A DNA stretch of 39,983 bases from Kangiellaceae bacterium. GTDB lineage: Bacteria > Pseudomonadota > Gammaproteobacteria > Enterobacterales > Kangiellaceae. Numbering within the stretch: the first letter of the stretch is position 1; every line of letters begins with the position of its first letter. The notes under the pieces are model-generated. The model searched no databases and was not told where the DNA came from. It worked only from the letters and a program-made list of their open reading frames with translations. Below, one piece after another: positions 33,806 through 39,983 of the stretch. Both the position numbers and the translations under genes were made by a program. The stretch is from positions 1 through 39,983 of the forward strand of contig JAHRVB010000035.1 in assembly GCA_019090895.1 (NCBI GenBank), read 5' to 3'.

Positions 33806-36076
33806 TTGCTAGGCAAACTCGCTAGAATCACCAAAGCAGTAGAGCTGGCAGAAGATCAACGTCAAGCGCTCAATATTATTGTAGAAAACGTCTGTTTTGA
33901 GTTGGACGTTGAAGTTTGTTCTATCTACCTCGCCGATTACGATCTAAAGCAATTCACACTAATGGCCACTCAGGGCCTCAATCCAAAATATATTGGCCAA
34001 CTCAAAATTGAATTTAATAACGGTCTGGTTGGTTTAGTCGGACAAAGAGAAGAGCCGATTCATCTTCATTCAGCCAATTCCCATCCGGCCTTTCATTATG
34101 TTGCAGACATCCTAGAAGATAAGCTGTCAGCTTACCTTGGTGTTCCTATTATTCATCAAAGAAAGGTATTAGGGGTACTTTCTATACAGCAAGAAGACGC
34201 TCGACAATTTGAAATAGACGAAGAAACATTCTTAATTACCTTAGCCACTCAAGTTTCCTCGGTTATTTTAAATACAGAAAATAATGCCATAATTGATGAT
34301 GAGCAACGAAACCAACTGGTGAGATGCATCAATGGGACGCCTGCATCCAGCGGAGTGGTCATCGGCAAAGCCAAAGTTGTATTTCCGAGTTTAAATCTCT
34401 CCTCGATATCTAAACGTAAGACTAATGATATTCCAGCAGAAATAAAAAACCTCCGTAAGGCAGTGAAAAGAACTCACCTGCAGCTTGAAAAAATGTCTAA
34501 CCGGATGAAAGGCTTAGTCTCTGATCAAGAACGATCGCTATTTGAAGCTTACCAACAAATTCTCGGGTCCGCAGGCATCGAACAAGAAGTTGAGCTAGAA
34601 ATTAAGCGCGGTTTTTGGGCACCCTATGCTCTCAAGCGAGTCATTTATTCTCACCTTAAAGCTTTCCAATCAATGGAAGATCCGTACCTTCAAGAGCGAG
34701 CGCTAGATATAGAGGATTTAGCCAACCGAGTATTGGGAAATCTTCTGAGACGAGAATCCCGTCGAATAAAAGCCCAACCGAATACGATATTAGTCACAGA
34801 AACCATCAGCGCTTCGATGATCGCAGAATTACCAATAGAAAATATCTGCGCAATAGTGTCTTTACAAGGCTCGGCGACTTCACATGCTGCGATCCTTGCA
34901 AAAGCGCTAGGGATCCCTTCGATAATGGGACTTGACCCATGTCAAATTAGCAGACTTGAAGGTAAGGAAATCATTATCGATGCTTATAATGGACAAATAT
35001 TTGTATCACCAAACGAAACTCTGTTGTCTCAGTATCAGCAACTGATCAATGAAGAGAAACAATTTTCTCAAGAACTGAAAAACGACCAACTCTCTCCCAA
35101 CTGTACAAAAGATGGTGTACCTATTTCTTTAATGGTCAATACCAGTCATCCAATGGACTTTGAAAAAGCCATGCAATCTGGCGCAAATGGAATTGGTCTC
35201 TATCGCACCGAAATCCCTTTTATGCATCACCAACAGTTCCCTTCAGAACAAACGCAGGTCAATATTTACCGCAATATTATCCAAGGATTCGATGGCATGC
35301 CGGTTACCATTCGAACACTAGACATCGGTGGAGATAAACAACTACCTTATTTCAAAATTGATGAAGACAATCCTTTTCTTGGCTGGCGTGGAGTCAGAGT
35401 CACCCTGGATCATCCCGAAATATTTTTAGTTCAATTACGTGCGATTCTAAAAGCCAGCTTCAATAACAAAAATTTAAAAATAGCTATCCCGATGATTGCT
35501 ACCGTTAGCGAATTGGATGACTGTATCCGGTTAATCAATCAAGCATTCGATGAAATTGAGGAAGAAACACAACACCTCAAAGGGACTCTTTTTCGTCCTG
35601 ATATAGGCATTATTATTGAAGTGCCATCCATTGTTTTTCAACTTAAAGAAATCATAAGACGCGTCGATTTTGTTTCCGTCGGCACCAATGATTTAATCCA
35701 GTATTTGCTTGCTGTCGACAGAAACAATCTAAGGTTAAGAGGTTTATATAATCACTTCCAACCGGCAGTTCTCAAAATACTCAGTTCGATTATTGAGCGA
35801 TGTCATGATTATCAAGTCGATGTCCAAGTCTGCGGCGAAATGGCATCCGATCCGCTTGCAGCAATTGTTCTTGTCGGTCTAGGATATCGCGAATTAAGCA
35901 TGAACGCAGGCGACATATCGCGGGTAAAACGTGCGTTGAGCCGTTTTACTAGTTATGAAATGGAACGACTTTCCCATTCAGTTTTGCAGTATGAAACCGT
36001 AGAGAAAATAAAGAGCGAGTTGATTCTTGCTATGGAACAAAAATCACTAACAGGACTTATTCGAGCCGGACGTTAA
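33806..36076 (+). CDS. ptsP: Phosphoenolpyruvate-protein phosphotransferase PtsP (enzyme I-Ntr)
   Basis: PtsP is enzyme I of the nitrogen-related PTS. It takes phosphate from PEP and passes it to NPr and then PtsN, linking nitrogen status to potassium uptake and other processes. The 756 residues comprise a GAF domain (1-160, binding glutamine or 2-oxoglutarate in E. coli), a linker and HPr-binding helices. The phospho-His domain has His360 in GSATSHAAILAKALGIPS. The PEP-binding barrel has GANGIGLYRTEIPFM, TLDIGGDKQLPY and the active-site Cys676 in VQVCGEMASDP. The start is TTG 33806 with a strong GGAGGGAG 8 bases upstream, aligning with E. coli MLTRLREI. All catalytic residues are present. 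Confidence 0.96.
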   Translation: MLGKLARITKAVELAEDQRQALNIIVENVCFELDVEVCSIYLADYDLKQFTLMATQGLNPKYIGQLKIEFNNGLVGLVGQREEPIHLHSANSHPAFHYVADILEDKLSAYLGVPIIHQRKVLGVLSIQQEDARQFEIDEETFLITLATQVSSVILNTENNAIIDDEQRNQLVRCINGTPASSGVVIGKAKVVFPSLNLSSISKRKTNDIPAEIKNLRKAVKRTHLQLEKMSNRMKGLVSDQERSLFEAYQQILGSAGIEQEVELEIKRGFWAPYALKRVIYSHLKAFQSMEDPYLQERALDIEDLANRVLGNLLRRESRRIKAQPNTILVTETISASMIAELPIENICAIVSLQGSATSHAAILAKALGIPSIMGLDPCQISRLEGKEIIIDAYNGQIFVSPNETLLSQYQQLINEEKQFSQELKNDQLSPNCTKDGVPISLMVNTSHPMDFEKAMQSGANGIGLYRTEIPFMHHQQFPSEQTQVNIYRNIIQGFDGMPVTIRTLDIGGDKQLPYFKIDEDNPFLGWRGVRVTLDHPEIFLVQLRAILKASFNNKNLKIAIPMIATVSELDDCIRLINQAFDEIEEETQHLKGTLFRPDIGIIIEVPSIVFQLKEIIRRVDFVSVGTNDLIQYLLAVDRNNLRLRGLYNHFQPAVLKILSSIIERCHDYQVDVQVCGEMASDPLAAIVLVGLGYRELSMNAGDISRVKRALSRFTSYEMERLSHSVLQYETVEKIKSELILAMEQKSLTGLIRAGR

Positions 36077-36099
36077 ACTTCGACTTTGAAGCCAATAGC

Positions 36100-36113
36100 A
36101 ACCATTCGTGGTT
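36100..36113 (+). other. TTCG-tetraloop hairpin between ptsP and the TauE gene
   Basis: AACCA-TTCG-TGGTT forms a 5-bp hairpin with a UUCG loop, the most stable RNA tetraloop type. It lies 23 bases after the ptsP stop. No T-run follows, so it is not a standard terminator. It could pause polymerase or stabilise the upstream mRNA end. Confidence 0.3.
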
Positions 36114-36156
36114 CGCGTTATAGTTGCATTCCATTTGTCTTGATTGGTAGTTTGTC

Positions 36157-36966
36157 TTGGAAATATGGTTGATTTTTGCCGCAACCGGTATGCTGGCTGG
36201 TTTCATGGCCGGATTATTAGGGATTGGTGGCGGTTTTATTGTAGTACCATTGTTGCTGTTTGTATTGCCTCAAGTCGGACTTGAAACTCCATTGGTTAGC
36301 CATATGGCTGTGGGTACTTCTCTCGCTTGCATTGGTATAACCTCGATTTCCTCTGCTTATTCGCATCAGAAAAAACAAGCTATTCATTGGCAGCTTTTAA
36401 AACCCATTGTACCAGGACTCATTATTGGCGCCATACTGGGCTCGTTAATAGCAGGATTGTTACAGGGTCAAATCCTAGTCGTCCTATTTGTTAGTGGCGC
36501 CATTGCAACGGCCATTTATTTATTGACCAATCATCAAAGTCCGCATCAAGACACTGATACCAATGCCACTCTAATGTTCTCTTATGCAAACTTCACCGGC
36601 GTTATATCATCACTGATTGGCATCGGAGGTGGATCAATTTTAGTTCCTTTTTTAGTTTATCGTGGAGTCGCCATGGTTAAGGCTGTTGGTACTGCCGCCG
36701 CCTGTGGTTTTCCCATCGCACTATTCGGCACTATCGGATACATTTACTCAGGTTGGTCGGTCACTGCCAACACCAAACTATCGAGCGGTTATGTCTATTG
36801 GCCAGCTTTTGCTGGAATTGTCGTTTTCTCTGCTCTAACGGCACCACTAGGTGCTAAATTGGCCCACTATATAAAGGAAAAACAACTGAAACGAGTTTTC
36901 GCTGTGTTTTTAATTCTCACCAGCGCTCAAATCATTTATAGTCAGTGGTTTTCAACAGCACAGTAA
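36157..36966 (+). CDS. TauE/SafE family membrane transporter
   Basis: A 269-residue inner-membrane protein of the TauE/SafE (DUF81) family, proposed exporters of sulfite or organosulfur compounds. It has about eight hydrophobic helices in two inverted repeats, each carrying the family glycine motif: GLLGIGGGFIVVPLLL near the start and SLIGIGGGSILVPFLVYRG near residue 150. The frame starts at TTG 36157 with no clear ribosome binding site. An internal ATG at codon 12 would cut into the first helix and is less likely. It sits between ptsP and lgt, an insertion also known in other gammaproteobacteria, and is 9 bases from lgt. Substrate unknown. Confidence 0.88.
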   Translation: MEIWLIFAATGMLAGFMAGLLGIGGGFIVVPLLLFVLPQVGLETPLVSHMAVGTSLACIGITSISSAYSHQKKQAIHWQLLKPIVPGLIIGAILGSLIAGLLQGQILVVLFVSGAIATAIYLLTNHQSPHQDTDTNATLMFSYANFTGVISSLIGIGGGSILVPFLVYRGVAMVKAVGTAAACGFPIALFGTIGYIYSGWSVTANTKLSSGYVYWPAFAGIVVFSALTAPLGAKLAHYIKEKQLKRVFAVFLILTSAQIIYSQWFSTAQ

Positions 36967-36975
36967 GAAGCGTCA

Positions 36976-37791
36976 ATGGAATTTCCCAACATAGACCCAG
37001 TCATTTTCCAGATATACGGCCCAATTGGTCTTAACTGGTATGGTTTAACATATTTGGCAGGTTTTGCTGGTGCTTGGTGGCTGGGAACGAGTCGTTCTAA
37101 ATTACCTAATAGCCCATTTACTGCTGAGCAAGTAAGCGATTTCTTATTTTACGCCTTCATTGGAGTCATTCTAGGCGGAAGAATTGGTTATGTGTTGTTC
37201 TATCATTTCGATTTTTTTCTCCAAGACCCAATTTACTTGTTTAAAATTTACGATGGTGGCATGTCATTCCATGGTGGATTACTCGGTGTACTGGCTTCGT
37301 TTTGGTATTTCGCCCGAAAAACCGGCCGGTCGTTTGGTGTAATTTCGGACTTTTTTGCGCCTATGGGTCCCATTGGATTGGCAACCGGTCGAATTGGTAA
37401 CTTTATTAACGGCGAACTCTGGGGTAAGCCGACGGATGTTGAATCCGTCCCTTGGGCAATGATTTTTCCAGCTGCGCCGGGTGGTCTAGAAAGCGGTGTT
37501 TATCGACATCCTTCGCAACTTTATGAATTCGCTTTAGAAGGGCTGGTTCTCTTTCTGATCCTTTACTTCTTTAGTAAGAAACCAAAACCTGTTGGTTCAA
37601 TAAGCGGTCTATTTTTAATTGGTTATGGTTCCTTCCGATTTATTGTTGAGTATTTCCGAGAGCCCGATGACCACCTTCGAGAAATGGCTGAATACATGTC
37701 GATGGGACAATTGCTCTCTCTGCCGATGATTATTATCGGTTTAGTGGTCGTTATCTGGGCTTATAAAAGCAAACCCGAAAAACAGAAATAA
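36976..37791 (+). CDS. lgt: Phosphatidylglycerol-prolipoprotein diacylglyceryl transferase Lgt
   Basis: Lgt attaches diacylglycerol to the lipobox cysteine of prolipoproteins, the first step in maturing lipoproteins such as those encoded at 4995, 13424 and 18989. The 271-residue, seven-helix membrane protein has the conserved DGGMSFHGGLLG (His99) and the Lgt signature GRIGNFINGELWG (138-150). It also has YRHPSQLYEFALEG and FRFIVEYFREPD. The start is ATG 36976 with AGAAG upstream. It lies in the ptsP-tauE-lgt-thyA run. Confidence 0.96.
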   Translation: MEFPNIDPVIFQIYGPIGLNWYGLTYLAGFAGAWWLGTSRSKLPNSPFTAEQVSDFLFYAFIGVILGGRIGYVLFYHFDFFLQDPIYLFKIYDGGMSFHGGLLGVLASFWYFARKTGRSFGVISDFFAPMGPIGLATGRIGNFINGELWGKPTDVESVPWAMIFPAAPGGLESGVYRHPSQLYEFALEGLVLFLILYFFSKKPKPVGSISGLFLIGYGSFRFIVEYFREPDDHLREMAEYMSMGQLLSLPMIIIGLVVVIWAYKSKPEKQK

Positions 37792-37858
37792 TCGAATTAC
37801 TCACTGATTTAAATTTGGAAAATATTTCACCATGCGCTTTAACTTTTAGGAACAAGAC

Positions 37859-38653
37859 GTGAAACAATATTTAGAAATGCTCCAACATGTCATGGATAAT
37901 GGTACCGATAAAGGCGACCGTACAGGTACTGGTACACGCAGTGTTTTTGGTTACCAAATGCGCTTCGATTTGCAACAAGGTTTCCCTCTGGTTACAACTA
38001 AAAAGTTGCACCTACGTTCTATCATGATTGAACTGCTTTGGTTTTTAAATGGTGATACGAATATAAAATACCTGCAGGAAAACGGAGTGAAAATCTGGGA
38101 TGAATGGGCCGATGAAAATGGCGACTTAGGACCCGTTTATGGGGAACAATGGCGTCGATGGAAAAAGCCAGACGGTTCCACCATTGATCAAATCCAAAAC
38201 GTTGTCGATTCAATAAAGAATAATCCCGATAGCAGAAGAATGTTAGTAGTAGCCTACAATCCTGGTGTCGCCGATGAAATGGCACTTCCACCTTGTCACT
38301 CGTTATTTCAATTTTACGTCGCCAATGGAAAGTTATCATGTCAATTGTATCAACGCAGTTGTGACATATTCTTAGGAGTACCCTTTAATATTGCTTCCTA
38401 CGCGATGCTTACACATATGATCGCTCAACAATGCGATCTTGATGTTGGTGAATTTATTTGGAGTGGAGGAGATGTTCACCTGTACTCTAACCATTTTGAA
38501 CAAGCGAAAGAACAATTAGGCCGCGAACTATTGCCACTACCAAAGTTAAAGATAAATCGTAAACCTGATGATTTGTTTAGTTATGAATACGTAGATTTTG
38601 AAATTGTTGATTATCAATCACATGCTCATATCAAAGCACCCGTGGCTGTATAG
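37859..38653 (+). CDS. thyA: Thymidylate synthase ThyA
   Basis: ThyA methylates dUMP to dTMP using methylenetetrahydrofolate and yields dihydrofolate, which the next gene product (FolA) recycles. The 264 residues have the same length and numbering as E. coli ThyA: nucleophile Cys146 in [12 protein letters not shown], Arg21 in [25 protein letters not shown] for dUMP binding, and the C-terminal IKAPVAV. The start is GTG 37859 with TAGGA 7 bases upstream; it aligns exactly with the E. coli first residue. Confidence 0.98.
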   Translation: MKQYLEMLQHVMDNGTDKGDRTGTGTRSVFGYQMRFDLQQGFPLVTTKKLHLRSIMIELLWFLNGDTNIKYLQENGVKIWDEWADENGDLGPVYGEQWRRWKKPDGSTIDQIQNVVDSIKNNPDSRRMLVVAYNPGVADEMALPPCHSLFQFYVANGKLSCQLYQRSCDIFLGVPFNIASYAMLTHMIAQQCDLDVGEFIWSGGDVHLYSNHFEQAKEQLGRELLPLPKLKINRKPDDLFSYEYVDFEIVDYQSHAHIKAPVAV

Positions 38654-38701
38654 TGTTTACTTATTTTTCATAATCTTTTTGAAAGAAGCAAAGGGTCACC
38701 T

Positions 38702-39196
38702 ATGAATCGTCCCACCATTTCGCTTGTTTGTGCTATGGCTAACAATCGTGTCATTGGTCAAGATAATAAAATGCCTTGGCATTTACCCGCAGACTTGAAA
38801 CACTTTAAAGCCGTCACTATGTCAAAACCCATAGTAATGGGTCGTAAAACTTATGAATCTATTGGCAGGCCGCTTCCTGGACGACGAAATGTCGTTATCA
38901 GTCGAAATGCTAATTTCGAAGCTGAAGGATGCGACGTCGTCAGCTCAATTGATTCCGCAATAGAACTACTCAGTGAACACGAAGAAATTATGATTATCGG
39001 TGGTGGATTTTTGTATTCACAAATGATTGAGCAAGCAGACAAACTGCATTTGACCTTTATCAACTTGCAGGTCGAAGGAGATACGCATTTTCCTGCTTTC
39101 GAACAATTAAACCTTGTCGAAATCTCATCGCAATCTTGTGTGGCCGATGAAAAAAATCCTTATGATTATCGATTTGTAGAGTACAAGGTAGAGTGA
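38702..39196 (+). CDS. folA: Dihydrofolate reductase FolA
   Basis: FolA reduces dihydrofolate to tetrahydrofolate with NADPH. The 164 residues show ISLVCAMANNRVIGQDNKMP, PWHLPADLKHFK with the catalytic Asp31 (E. coli Asp27), VMGRKTYESIGRPLPGRRNVV for NADPH binding and MIIGGGFLYSQM. This is a normal chromosomal DHFR, not a plasmid trimethoprim-resistant type. The ribosome binding site AAAGGG lies 6 bases before ATG 38702. It follows thyA by 48 bases, coupling production and recycling of dihydrofolate. Confidence 0.97.
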   Translation: MNRPTISLVCAMANNRVIGQDNKMPWHLPADLKHFKAVTMSKPIVMGRKTYESIGRPLPGRRNVVISRNANFEAEGCDVVSSIDSAIELLSEHEEIMIIGGGFLYSQMIEQADKLHLTFINLQVEGDTHFPAFEQLNLVEISSQSCVADEKNPYDYRFVEYKVE

Positions 39197-39226
39197 TAAC
39201 AAATATCACATTTGAGGGACGCAAAA

Positions 39227-39613
39227 ATGATGAAGCACGCAGTTAAATTCTTACTTCTATTTGGTCTGCTAGTCGGTCAGAATATTGGTGCAAAAGAGCC
39301 TCTCACAGATATCTTTAAAGGAGAGTGGTGTGGTAAGTGGGATAATACTTATGAGCTGTGCATTACCATTGAGAGTCATCCAACACTTGCAAAGAATAAC
39401 CAAGATCATCCCGCCATTGCACGTTATAAATGGAAAGAACGAGTTAATGGCAAATTTAGAAAAGCAAAAAAGATCATCACTCTATTTAACAAGCACACGC
39501 TGAAGCTTGAAAATATTTGGTTTACGGTCGATAAAGAGAATCTTCAACAAGCCAATGCAACAGGCATGTTTACCTCTCAAACTCGAAAAGCGGTGTTAAC
39601 GAAAACTCGATAA
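39227..39613 (+). CDS. Small exported protein of unknown function
   Basis: A 128-residue protein with a signal peptide (MMKHAVKFLLLFGLLVGQNI, likely cleaved after IGA). The mature part is basic and beta-rich (WCGKWDNTYELCITIES, TLKLENIWFTVD) with two cysteines that could form a disulfide. I do not recognise the family. The start at 39227 is chosen because GAGGGA lies 7 bases upstream; a TTG at 39212 would overlap that ribosome binding site. It follows folA by 30 bases and may be transcribed with it. Confidence 0.7.
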   Translation: MMKHAVKFLLLFGLLVGQNIGAKEPLTDIFKGEWCGKWDNTYELCITIESHPTLAKNNQDHPAIARYKWKERVNGKFRKAKKIITLFNKHTLKLENIWFTVDKENLQQANATGMFTSQTRKAVLTKTR

Positions 39614-39629
39614 GAAACTCTAGCGATAT

Positions 39630-39983
39630 CTATAGCTGTCCCATTCGCTTTCCTGCTTCGATCAATGTCGATTCATGTTTTGCAAAACAGAGCCTGACCA
39701 CTTTCGCACTATCGGGAGTTTCGCAAAACGGACTCAATGGGATAGCAACCACGCCAATTTCCTTTGCCATCCAAATACAGAAATCCATATCATCTAATGA
39801 AGAGATCTCGCTGTAGTCAACCAACAAGAAATAAGTTCCATAACAAGGTAATACGTTAAACCGCGACTCTAGTAGCGCGTCAATCAAAGTATCTCGTTTA
39901 GTCTGATAAAACGATTTAAGTTCATGCACATGTTGCGGCATCGTTTTTAACATTTCTGCTATTCCTGCCTGAAAGGGAGTCGA
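39630..39983 (-). CDS. Methionine aminotransferase YbdL-like, C-terminal part
   Basis: This is the last 117 residues of a PLP-dependent fold-type I aminotransferase, whose N-terminal part lies beyond the window. The block LPCYGTYFLLVDYSEISSLD, then FCIWMAKEIGVVAIPLSPFC and VVRLCFAKHESTLIEAGKRM match E. coli YbdL closely. YbdL interconverts methionine and its oxo-acid. The Arg in RLCFAK is the conserved residue that binds the substrate carboxylate. The PLP-binding Lys is outside the window, so activity cannot be judged. It converges on the small exported-protein gene with a 16-base gap. Confidence 0.88.
   Translation of the reverse strand, partial: STPFQAGIAEMLKTMPQHVHELKSFYQTKRDTLIDALLESRFNVLPCYGTYFLLVDYSEISSLDDMDFCIWMAKEIGVVAIPLSPFCETPDSAKVVRLCFAKHESTLIEAGKRMGQL

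Noticed and set aside
38702..39196. Acquired trimethoprim-resistance dfr gene
   Set aside because: It lies in the conserved thyA-folA order and has typical chromosomal FolA motifs; no integron features are nearby.
1..39983. tRNA, rRNA, CRISPR array, insertion sequence or prophage
   Set aside because: I looked for T-loop GGTTCGA-type cores, regularly spaced repeats, transposase or integrase motifs and phage genes and found none that hold up.

Overview
The window looks like the chromosome of a Gram-negative gammaproteobacterium with a moderately A+T-rich genome. It carries several lipoproteins and exported enzymes, MutH (which implies Dam-directed mismatch repair), the PTS-Ntr enzyme PtsP, and the syntenic block mutH / rppH-ptsP-(tauE)-lgt-thyA-folA found in many gammaproteobacteria. 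A marine or Kangiella-like lineage is a guess from gene content only. No rRNA, tRNA, CRISPR array, phage or insertion sequence was seen.

Layout. 1-5.7 kb: the start of a yacL-like gene, dbpA (23S rRNA helicase), a mercaptopyruvate-type sulfurtransferase, an AlkC-type DNA glycosylase with an Ig-like tail, purU and an orphan lipoprotein. 5.7-11 kb: an exported Ntn-hydrolase (penicillin/AHL acylase family) and an exported S9 peptidase, followed by about 0.9 kb of decaying DNA. That stretch holds the 3' remnant of a second, diverged acylase gene and a small secreted-protein gene broken by a frameshift and a stop. 11-16.3 kb: a VOC protein, ppnN, a DUF3192 lipoprotein, yheV and yheS. 16.4-19.5 kb: a PAS-GAF-GGDEF-EAL protein, a DUF6122 membrane protein overlapping its stop codon, and a thioredoxin-like lipoprotein.

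20-25.7 kb is a compact divergent module: SDR, APH-fold kinase, TetR regulator and histidine phosphatase on the minus strand, and SDR plus saccharopine-dehydrogenase-like reductase on the plus strand. An 18-bp palindrome lies between the two arms, and a 12-base copy of part of it lies upstream of the minus-strand SDR. It reads as a TetR-controlled acyl or lipid catabolic unit. 25.7-30.2 kb is one 1482-residue sensor: tandem propeller repeats, Y_Y_Y domain, membrane segment, histidine kinase, receiver and class III nucleotidyl cyclase in one chain. 30.3-32.4 kb: a ThrE-type exporter and a class II glutamine amidotransferase. 32.4-39.6 kb: the mutH-rppH-ptsP-tauE-lgt-thyA-folA block and a small exported protein. 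The window ends inside a YbdL-like aminotransferase gene.

The observations most worth following up are the propeller-kinase-receiver-cyclase fusion, the unannotated acylase remnant with its neighbouring pseudogene, and the TetR module with its palindrome, kinase and an unusual phosphatase that lacks the second catalytic histidine.
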